A DNA stretch of 64,000 bases, from NCBI GenBank assembly GCA_045133615.1, contig JBGUUQ010000070.1, positions 27,757 through 91,756 of the forward strand. Direction: 5' to 3'. The position numbers and the translations under genes are program-made. The notes beneath the pieces are model-generated. The model saw only the letters and a list, made by a program, of their open reading frames with translations. It had not been told where the DNA came from and searched no databases. Below are positions 42,969-49,240 of the stretch, one piece after another; within the stretch, counting starts at the first letter, position 1, and each line of letters starts with the position of its first letter. The stretch comes from M3 sp045133615. GTDB lineage: Bacteria > Bacteroidota > Bacteroidia > Bacteroidales > Muribaculaceae.

Positions 42969-43598
42969 TTATTTTACCGGGGAGAATTTTTTGCCGGTCC
43001 AACGATATGAGAGGGACGGAAGAAAATATGAGTTGACTTCGTCGATGTCTTCTTTAGATACGAAGTCGGGTAGATTGTTTGTCAATGTGAGGGTACCGGT
43101 AGAGGTGTCGTAATCGTAGCTTGCGATGAGAAACGGTACAATCATCTCTACAATCTCTATGTTTTTACGTCCGTTGTCGTTGAGCCAATCGCGTAGAGTG
43201 GGCGCGGCAAAAATTTTGTTGCCGAGAGAAGTCCACGAACTGTCGTAGAATGAGATTCGGCTGTCTTTGGCAGGCATAGCCATTGTCTCAATTACCATTA
43301 TCAGAGAATCTCCGGAAGTGGGGAGTATTGCGATTTGATATGATGTGGATTCAGTCATGTCGATACGTATATCCATCGGGGTGATGGATGTGATGCGTGA
43401 TGAGCCGCTGAGGGCATTGGTCGACGGGGTGTCGGAACCGCTGTTATAGTAATCGACCATATCGAGACGTGTATTCTTGTCTAACAAGGGGAACAGAGCC
43501 GACGGTGCGGAGGTAAATGCGTTTGTCGCCGTCAGTTGTGCCATAGCCGACATGATTGATACACACGCGATTATGAATGAAAAAATGCAACGTTTCAT
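42969..43598 (-). CDS. DUF3256 family secreted protein
   Basis: Function unknown; a Bacteroidales family often found beside xseA. The 209 residues start with a signal peptide (about 1-20, IMSAMAQ) and contain the family features AFTSAPSALFPLLDKNTRLD and MVDYYNSG near the N-terminus, then a beta-rich body and a C-terminal SYRWTGKKFSPVK. No lipobox, so it is probably periplasmic. It lies 9 bases after the helicase gene and 8 before xseA, consistent with a helicase-DUF3256-xseA-xseB operon. Confidence 0.8.
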   Translation of the reverse strand: MKRCIFSFIIACVSIMSAMAQLTATNAFTSAPSALFPLLDKNTRLDMVDYYNSGSDTPSTNALSGSSRITSITPMDIRIDMTESTSYQIAILPTSGDSLIMVIETMAMPAKDSRISFYDSSWTSLGNKIFAAPTLRDWLNDNGRKNIEIVEMIVPFLIASYDYDTSTGTLTLTNNLPDFVSKEDIDEVNSYFLPSLSYRWTGKKFSPVK

Positions 43599-43607
43599 AT
43601 CCGAATG

Positions 43608-45386
43608 TTATTTGCGTTTTTTTGATTTTTTAGTGCCGCCTTTACGTCGTCCTCCGAAATGATCGGCCGGGGACTCCGACTGTTCGTTGGCATGCTTGTC
43701 TTTACGGCGCGACAAGCGACTATAGTCCTTGTCTGGGTCGGCTATTTCAGCAAAAAGTCGCTTTCCGAAGAAGTCGTTGCCTTTGAGACCATTGACCACC
43801 CGCTTTGCATCGGCTTTTTTTACGTCGAACAGCGAGTAGCGTGGCATAAGGTCGATACGTCCTACATCGACACGCGCTCCGGTGAGATTATGGTTGAGAA
43901 TGTCAATGAGGTTGCCGGCGTAGAATCCGTCTCCTTTACCCACGTTGATATAGATACGCGCCATGCCACGTTCGGCCGTGCGTCGGTCTTTTTCTGCGTC
44001 CGACTTTGGACGTGAGATTTCTTTTTCTTTTCTGTCTTTACGCGACTTGGATTTTTCGTCGATATGCTCGATGACCGGAGCATCTTTGTAGTATTCGAGC
44101 AGTCGGTTGAATTCGAGAGATAATACGCGCTTGAGCAAATCTTCTTCCGACAGCCATCCGAGTTTGCGACTTATGCCGGGGAGGTATTTGGTGATTTCTT
44201 CCTCATCTACCTCTACGCGCTCTATGCGGTCGGCAAGATTGTAGAGTTGCTTTTCTATGATGTTGCGCGGAGAGGGAACCTCTTCGCGTATGAATTGCTT
44301 GCCGATGCGCTTTTCGATGTCGCGCATACGCGACCGCTCGCGGGTGTGGATAATTGCTACCGAGACTCCGGTTTTGCCGGCGCGACCGGTACGTCCAGAG
44401 CGGTGGGTGTAGGTTGCTGCATCGTCGGGAAGTCCGTAGTTGATGACGTGGGTGAGGTCGTTGACATCAAGACCTCTGGCTGCAACATCAGTGGCTACGA
44501 GCAAACGAAGCACTCGCTCGCGGAATTTTTTCATCACTGTGTCGCGTTGCACTTGTGATAATTCGCCGTGAAGCGAATCGGCGTTATATCCGTCGCGGAT
44601 GAGGTTGTCGGCAATCTCTTGTGTCTCTTTGCGGGTACGGCAGAATATGATGCCGTAGATGTTGGGGTTGTAGTCGGCAATGCGTTTGAGTGCAAGGTAT
44701 TTGTCGCGGGCATTTACGAGATAGTAGGCATGGCGCACATTTTCCGCCCCCTCATTGCGAGTTCCTATTATGAATTCCTCCGGATTATTCATGTAGTTTT
44801 TGGCAATCAAGGCAATTTCTTTAGGCATGGTGGCAGAGAACATGAGCATCTTGCGCTCTTCCGGTACGTTGGCAAGAATGTCGTTGATTGAGTCGAGAAA
44901 ACCCATGTTGAGCATTTCGTCGGCTTCGTCGAGAATTACGGTGTGCACTTCGTCGAGATTGACAACGCCACGACATATCAGGTCAAGCAGGCGACCTGGA
45001 GTGGCTACGATGATTTGCACTCCGCGACGCACGGCACGTATTTGGCTCTCAATACTCGAACCGCCGTAGACAGGCAGTACTTCGAGATTGGGGATATATT
45101 TGGAGAAGTCGGCGAGGTCTCCGGCTATTTGAAGGCAAAGCTCGCGAGTGGGAGAGAGAATCAATGCCTGTGTGTCGCGTCGGGACGTGTCGATGCGCTG
45201 CAGCACGGGAAGCCCGAATGCTGCTGTTTTTCCGGTTCCGGTCTGAGCAAGAGCCACTACATCGCCATCTTCGTGGAGCAGATGCGGGATTACTTTTTCT
45301 TGTACAGGCATGGGCATCTCAAAGCCCAATTCGCTGATGGCTCGCAACAGATCGTCGCGCACGCCAAGTTCTTCAAATGTCTTCAT
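43608..45386 (-). CDS. DEAD-box RNA helicase (CsdA/DeaD-like)
   Basis: ATP-dependent RNA helicase for ribosome assembly or cold-shock RNA unwinding. The ATG at 45386 (MKTFEELG) gives 592 residues; an in-frame GTG three codons upstream is less likely. Motifs: Q motif FEMPMPVQEKVIP, Walker A AQTGTGKT, DEAD (VILDEADEML), SAT (FSATMP), and HRSGRTGRAG. After a charged linker (about 440-470) comes a DbpA-type RNA-binding domain (IYINVGKGDGFYAGNLIDIL), then a Lys/Arg/Gly-rich tail. The -7 box ends 8 bases before the ATG, so the mRNA may have almost no leader. Confidence 0.93.
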   Translation of the reverse strand: MKTFEELGVRDDLLRAISELGFEMPMPVQEKVIPHLLHEDGDVVALAQTGTGKTAAFGLPVLQRIDTSRRDTQALILSPTRELCLQIAGDLADFSKYIPNLEVLPVYGGSSIESQIRAVRRGVQIIVATPGRLLDLICRGVVNLDEVHTVILDEADEMLNMGFLDSINDILANVPEERKMLMFSATMPKEIALIAKNYMNNPEEFIIGTRNEGAENVRHAYYLVNARDKYLALKRIADYNPNIYGIIFCRTRKETQEIADNLIRDGYNADSLHGELSQVQRDTVMKKFRERVLRLLVATDVAARGLDVNDLTHVINYGLPDDAATYTHRSGRTGRAGKTGVSVAIIHTRERSRMRDIEKRIGKQFIREEVPSPRNIIEKQLYNLADRIERVEVDEEEITKYLPGISRKLGWLSEEDLLKRVLSLEFNRLLEYYKDAPVIEHIDEKSKSRKDRKEKEISRPKSDAEKDRRTAERGMARIYINVGKGDGFYAGNLIDILNHNLTGARVDVGRIDLMPRYSLFDVKKADAKRVVNGLKGNDFFGKRLFAEIADPDKDYSRLSRRKDKHANEQSESPADHFGGRRKGGTKKSKKRK

Positions 45387-45394
45387 ACGTTCCA

Positions 45395-45402
45395 CAAATT
45401 TA
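45395..45402 (-). promoter_or_regulatory. -7 box just before the helicase start
   Basis: Minus-strand TAAATTTG ending 8 bases before the ATG. It forms a divergent pair with the plus-strand TAAATTTG at 45426-45433. Confidence 0.55.
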
Positions 45403-45425
45403 CAACAAATATCCCATGTTTTTTA

Positions 45426-45433
45426 TAAATTTG
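45426..45433 (+). promoter_or_regulatory. -7 box of the DHQS-II-like gene
   Basis: TAAATTTG, 22 bases before the ATG at 45456; no clear -33 TTTG. Only 23 bases separate it from the divergent helicase -7 box. Confidence 0.5.
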
Positions 45434-45455
45434 TCGGTATAAATTATACGACGTT

Positions 45456-45986
45456 ATGGAATGGAGTAAAGGAAAGGTGATTCGTCTGGTTGAAATGGGC
45501 GAAGGCAGTAGAGTGGAGATAGATTTTGTAGATGTCTTGAGTGCTGACGAGGGGGTGCTTGTAGGAGACTCGGCTTGCGGATATGTATGCGTATTGGCGG
45601 AAACGCGTTCCACCGCCACTTATCCGCCACGTCCTTTCAGGGTTAATGCCGGAGCGGTGCATCAATATGTACAAATAGATGAAAATAGAACGAAATATCT
45701 CTCTGAGATTGAGCCGGGAGACCGCATTATGGTGACCGATGGTAGCCGTGTGCGATATGTGTCTGTCGGTCGGGTGAAGATGGAAAAACGTGAATTTGTG
45801 AAAGTGTGTTTTGATACCGGAATATCGGCTACGCTTCAGAAGGCCGATAGCCTGTTTCTGAAAGGAGTCAACGGGGCTATCCATTTCATCGACATTAAAG
45901 AGGGTGATGAGGTGTCGTTGGTGATGAGCACAGATGTAGCTCGCCATAAAGGTGAAGCTATCGATGAATTTATAGAGGAGAAATAG
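45456..45986 (+). CDS. Half-length 3-dehydroquinate synthase II-family protein
   Basis: The 176 residues closely resemble the C-terminal half of archaeal-type 3-dehydroquinate synthase II (AroB'), recalled from family knowledge: VLVGDSACGYVCVLAETRST, then PPRPFRVNAGAVHQYV, TKYLSEIEPGDRIMV, VSVGRVKMEKREFVKV and a final HFIDIKEGDEVSL with a charged tail. Full family enzymes are about 330-380 residues; here the N-terminal half is absent, the ORF starts cleanly 22 bases after a -7 box, and no upstream frame continues it. It may be a genuine single-domain paralogue with another role. It is followed by a convergent terminator. The activity of the full enzyme should not be assumed. Confidence 0.75.
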   Translation: MEWSKGKVIRLVEMGEGSRVEIDFVDVLSADEGVLVGDSACGYVCVLAETRSTATYPPRPFRVNAGAVHQYVQIDENRTKYLSEIEPGDRIMVTDGSRVRYVSVGRVKMEKREFVKVCFDTGISATLQKADSLFLKGVNGAIHFIDIKEGDEVSLVMSTDVARHKGEAIDEFIEEK

Positions 45987-46008
45987 ACATTGTACATTCA
46001 GATAAAAT

Positions 46009-46036
46009 CAACGGCGACCAATTATGGTCGCCGTTG
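46009..46036. terminator. Convergent terminator
   Basis: Perfect 11-base arms CAACGGCGACC (46009-46019) and GGTCGCCGTTG (46026-46036) with a 6-base loop, between the plus-strand DHQS-II-like gene and the minus-strand DUF4465 gene. Confidence 0.8.
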
Positions 46037-46060
46037 GTGTATATGATTTTAATATGAGTG

Positions 46061-46831
46061 TCAGTCGCGAACTTCGATTTTGAGACGATCGAGGCAGAAG
46101 TAGCTCGGTGTATTCATACCCCAAACACCGGTATCAGACGATTCCATAGTGAAAACGAGTGCAGTTACTGTTCCAAGAGCATCGAGTTCAACTTCTTTCC
46201 ATCTGTTTAAAATATCGGTACCATTGGCCAATGAGACGGTTACGCTACCTGTTTTGCGTCCGGAATTGTAGCCGGTGATGATGAGGTTAAACCAATCGTC
46301 GTCGGTAAATACCTTGCTGTATGCGTTACCATTTTTTATGATGTAGTATGCATAAGTATTGTTGGTGACATACACTTCGTCAGGCTCGAATTCAGCACCA
46401 TCATAAGTGATAACACATGATGCATCTTCAGGTAGATCTGATGACTCGGAAGAACTCCAGCATCCTACAAGATAAGGAGTTCCGACTCCGTCAACCCCAC
46501 CGCGAGTGATTGCGCTCCACTGATGTTCAATCCAATTGCCGGTAGTGTAATCGGTGGCATCGGATGACTTTGACGGACAAAATCCATACCATGTAAAGAA
46601 ACCTCCCCAATCGAATGCGGCATGCGAGATTACGAAATCATCGATGACAATTGCAGAAGTAGTGGTGCTGTAGCATTGGTCCCATACGCCATTGTTGTCA
46701 TAGGATATTTCGGAAGAATTGAGGTTAAGGACTACATCGTAATCGGGATCGTCGTCGTCGGAACACGATGTCAACGCTACCGCAGTAAGTGCGATAAGGC
46801 AAAGATGGGTGAGAAAATGTTTACGGATCAT
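46061..46831 (-). CDS. DUF4465 surface lipoprotein under a B12 riboswitch
   Basis: Exported lipoprotein of 256 residues: lipobox cysteine at about residue 23 (LTSC|SDDDDPD), where the Ser-Asp run right after Cys is the kind of signal associated with surface export in Bacteroidota. The rest is a beta-rich DUF4465 domain with conserved aromatic segments (AAFDWGGFFTWYGFCPSKSS; VYVTNNTYAYYII). Some DUF4465 proteins of Bacteroides (BtuH) are, as I recall, B12-binding surface proteins; the upstream cobalamin riboswitch supports that role here. No BtuB transporter or other B12 gene is adjacent. Confidence 0.83.
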   Translation of the reverse strand: MIRKHFLTHLCLIALTAVALTSCSDDDDPDYDVVLNLNSSEISYDNNGVWDQCYSTTTSAIVIDDFVISHAAFDWGGFFTWYGFCPSKSSDATDYTTGNWIEHQWSAITRGGVDGVGTPYLVGCWSSSESSDLPEDASCVITYDGAEFEPDEVYVTNNTYAYYIIKNGNAYSKVFTDDDWFNLIITGYNSGRKTGSVTVSLANGTDILNRWKEVELDALGTVTALVFTMESSDTGVWGMNTPSYFCLDRLKIEVRD

Positions 46832-46949
46832 ATTTTTCTATCGTTTAAAAAGTTATAGTTCCTTTTGAATTGCTTCGCAGCGAGAGTAGAACCCAACTAT
46901 TTCCAATCGATAGAAACCAATTCTCACAATGGAGATGGCTGTGTGGTCT

Positions 46950-47090
46950 CTACTTTTACATGCGAAAGCGACCTTTGTGACCACATTTCAGTGGCGATGG
47001 TTCCTGACTTTGGCGTTTCGCTACCGAAACTGCCATTCACAGTTGCGCGACAGTACGCGATTTTCACGCGTTTCCCATTTTGGATATACC
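46950..47090 (-). ncRNA. Cobalamin (B12) riboswitch
   Basis: Read on the minus strand the leader shows, in order, AAAATGGGAAACGCG, a CGCG/CGCG stem, CTGTCGCGCAACTGTGAA (L5-L6 core), a perfect GTTTCG-gtag-CGAAAC hairpin, and the B12 box AAGTCAGGAACC...GCCACTG (46989-47010 on the plus strand). A further TGTGGTC/GACCACA stem (46952-46958, 46979-46985) could be the expression platform. It lies between a consensus promoter and the DUF4465 start. Confidence 0.85.
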
Positions 47091-47091
47091 G

Positions 47092-47122
47092 CAAAGATAT
47101 TTAAAAATTTTCAATAAGCAAA
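47092..47122 (-). promoter_or_regulatory. Promoter of the riboswitch-DUF4465 transcript
   Basis: Minus-strand TTTG (47119-47122), 19 bases, TATCTTTG (47092-47099): exact consensus. It starts 5 bases beyond the murI stop, so the riboswitch transcript is independent of murI. Confidence 0.85.
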
Positions 47123-47126
47123 TATT

Positions 47127-47963
47127 TTATAAATCGATATGGTATCCTGTCACTTGGCGACCGAGGAATATGGATGCCATTTCGGTGAATTTATCGGCGC
47201 TCTCGGTGGTGAGATACCGACATGTGCCTCCTTTGGCACAGCATGCGTCCATTTCGGGATGGCGGTGGAGATAGTTGTCGAGACTTTCGGCAACTATTTC
47301 TCCTTGCTTAATGATGGCTGCCGATGATGGTACGTATTTACGGATTTTATTATACAGCAGCGGATAGTGGGTGCATCCGAGTATCACCGTGTCAATTGTC
47401 GATTCTTTGTGAAATAATCTATCGATTTCCTGTTTGATAAAATAGTCGGCTCCGGGACTGTCGGATTCGCGGTTTTCCACGAGGGGTACCCACATTGGGC
47501 ATGCTTGTGAATAGACATGAAATTCGGGATAGAGTTTTGCTATTTCCATGTCGTAGCTTGCACTTTGTACTGTGCCGGGTGTACCTACGATTCCTATGTT
47601 GCCGTTACGGGATATTTGACCGATTTTTTCGACGGTGGGACGTATTACACCGAGCACGCGCCGCGAGGGGTCGATATGCGGCAAATCGTTTTGTTGGATT
47701 GAGCGGAGAGCTTTGGCTGAAGCGGTGTTGCATGCGAGGATTACCAATCGGCATCCTTGGTCGAAAAGATAACGCACGGCTTCAAGGGTGAAGCGGTAGA
47801 CTATATCAAACGACCGTGTGCCGTATGGCGCGCGAGCGTTGTCTCCAAGGTAGATATAGTCATATTGTGGCAATCGTTGTCGAATTTCGCTTAGGATTGT
47901 CAATCCGCCATATCCGGAATCGAAGACTCCTATGGCTCCGGGTTTAATCGTCATGTCGTTCAT
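47127..47963 (-). CDS. murI: Glutamate racemase
   Basis: Makes D-glutamate for peptidoglycan; cytosolic, cofactor-independent. From the ATG at 47963 (MNDMTIKPGAIGVFDSGYGG) it has 278 residues, matching the N-terminal spacing of Bacteroides homologues; longer starts at 47981 and 48020 lie on or before the -7 box. The catalytic cysteines lie in ACNTASA (near 75) and GCTHYPLL (near 190). It follows the skp-like genes in the usual Bacteroidales order, but a terminator and its own -7 box lie between. Confidence 0.93.
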   Translation of the reverse strand: MNDMTIKPGAIGVFDSGYGGLTILSEIRQRLPQYDYIYLGDNARAPYGTRSFDIVYRFTLEAVRYLFDQGCRLVILACNTASAKALRSIQQNDLPHIDPSRRVLGVIRPTVEKIGQISRNGNIGIVGTPGTVQSASYDMEIAKLYPEFHVYSQACPMWVPLVENRESDSPGADYFIKQEIDRLFHKESTIDTVILGCTHYPLLYNKIRKYVPSSAAIIKQGEIVAESLDNYLHRHPEMDACCAKGGTCRYLTTESADKFTEMASIFLGRQVTGYHIDL

Positions 47964-47968
47964 GAAGG

Positions 47969-47976
47969 CAAATTTA
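47969..47976 (-). promoter_or_regulatory. -7 box directly before murI
   Basis: Minus-strand TAAATTTG ending 5 bases before the ATG at 47963. The next ATG, at 47954, would allow a leader of a few bases. Confidence 0.5.
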
Positions 47977-48004
47977 AGCATTATCCGTGAATAATCATAA
48001 GAAA

Positions 48005-48035
48005 GCAGGGTACATTCCATCGGAATGTACCCTGC
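48005..48035 (-). terminator. Terminator after the skp-like genes
   Basis: Perfect 14-base arms (48005-48018, 48022-48035) with a 3-base loop; on the minus strand followed by TTTCTTAT. It lies 28 bases after the last OmpH-like stop. Confidence 0.85.
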
Positions 48036-48063
48036 CGTATAATAGAAGATGATTGGTCGGTGA

Positions 48064-48564
48064 TTATTGGATGCCGAGTTCTTTCTTTACAAGAGGAGTG
48101 GCATCTTGAACGTCAGCACCATTGTAGATTGACATTCCTACGGGGAATATCATGGTGTAACCGTTGTTGGCTCCAACGGTTTGGATGGCTTTGAGAAGTT
48201 TTTCCTGAATGGGACCCATGAGGGTTTCGTTTTGGCGAGCGAGATCTTGTTGAGCGGTGGCACGGAATTGTTCCATACGTTGGGTTTGCTCTTGGAGTTC
48301 TTGAGCGCGACGCTCTTTGATTGATTGAGGAGTCGATTCTTCGAGTTGTTGGTATTCTGTGTACTTCTTTTGGAATTCGTCCTGAAGTTTCTTGAACTCG
48401 TCTTCGTATTTCTTTGCAGCAGCCTCGATTTGAGTGTTTGCAGCTGCAGTTTCGGGCATGGCTTCTACGAGAACTTGAGTGTCAACAGTGGCAAATTTTG
48501 CGCTCTGCGCAGCAGCGGTCATGGGCAACGCAATAGCGATTGCGAGCAGTAATTTCTTGATCAT
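48064..48564 (-). CDS. OmpH/Skp-family periplasmic chaperone (second copy)
   Basis: Periplasmic holdase chaperone for outer-membrane proteins, 166 residues. Signal peptide about 1-20 (MTAAAQSAKF); beta segment SAKFATVDTQVLVEAMPE; long coiled-coil arms (about 45-120, rich in Gln/Glu: KKYEDEFKKLQDEFQKKYTE); C-terminal VGANNGYTMIFPVG. It is the downstream member of a tandem pair behind bamA; a -7 box (TATATTTG, 48613-48620) lies in the gap between the copies, 48 bases upstream. Confidence 0.92.
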   Translation of the reverse strand: MIKKLLLAIAIALPMTAAAQSAKFATVDTQVLVEAMPETAAANTQIEAAAKKYEDEFKKLQDEFQKKYTEYQQLEESTPQSIKERRAQELQEQTQRMEQFRATAQQDLARQNETLMGPIQEKLLKAIQTVGANNGYTMIFPVGMSIYNGADVQDATPLVKKELGIQ

Positions 48565-48626
48565 ATCGTGTTTAAGTTAATTAATGGCTTGTTGGTTAAA
48601 ATTTTGATGGTGCAAATATAGCAAAA

Positions 48627-49142
48627 TTATTTGGAATATCCGAGTTTGGCGAGTACTTCGTTGCTTACGTCGATACGCGGAGATGCAAAAATGATGTCGG
48701 ATGATGTTGCGCGGTCGAAAATGGCTTGGTATCCGCGCTCTTCAGCCACCTTTTTGATGGCGTTATATACATCGTCTTGTATCGGCTTCATGAGGCTTTG
48801 ACGCTTCTTGTACAATTCGCCTTCGGGACCGAAATATTTATAACGAAGTTCGGTAGCTTCTTTTTCAACGGCAACAATCTCTTCCTCTTTCTTTTTCTTT
48901 TGTTCGTCGGTGAGGAATACCATATCGGCTTGATAGTTTTTGTAAAGAGTTTCAGCTTCTTTTGCCTTGGTTTCTACCTCTTTTTGCCAACGCAGTGAAA
49001 TCTGGTTGAGCTGCTCGTTGGCCATCTCGTAGGATGGAACGTTTTTGAGTATGTATTCCATGTCGACAAGTGCAAATTTTTGAGCAGAGGCTCCGATGGC
49101 ACAAGCGAATACGAATAAAATTGCCAATGTTAATTTTTTCAT
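48627..49142 (-). CDS. OmpH/Skp-family periplasmic chaperone (first copy)
   Basis: Skp-like chaperone of 171 residues. Signal peptide about 1-20 (CAIGASAQKF), then FALVDMEYILKNVPSYEMAN, a Lys/Glu-rich coiled coil (about 45-120) and the C-terminal EERGYQAIFDRATSSDIIFA segment. It differs substantially from the second copy, so the duplication is old. It lies 98 bases after bamA, behind a hairpin terminator. Confidence 0.92.
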   Translation of the reverse strand: MKKLTLAILFVFACAIGASAQKFALVDMEYILKNVPSYEMANEQLNQISLRWQKEVETKAKEAETLYKNYQADMVFLTDEQKKKKEEEIVAVEKEATELRYKYFGPEGELYKKRQSLMKPIQDDVYNAIKKVAEERGYQAIFDRATSSDIIFASPRIDVSNEVLAKLGYSK

Positions 49143-49170
49143 GTTGCAGATAAATTTAGCGTTATATGTA

Positions 49171-49208
49171 AAAATTCCTGCATTTGTCTATTATGACGCA
49201 GGAATTTT
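49171..49208 (-). terminator. Hairpin between bamA and the skp-like genes
   Basis: Arms AAAATTCCTGC (49171-49181) and GCAGGAATTTT (49198-49208), with a small inner GTC/GAC stem. On the minus strand it lies 32 bases after the bamA stop and ends in a T-rich arm. It may give partial termination. Confidence 0.7.
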
Positions 49209-49240
49209 CTGATGGTTTAGTTTTGTATTGATAAAAACGG

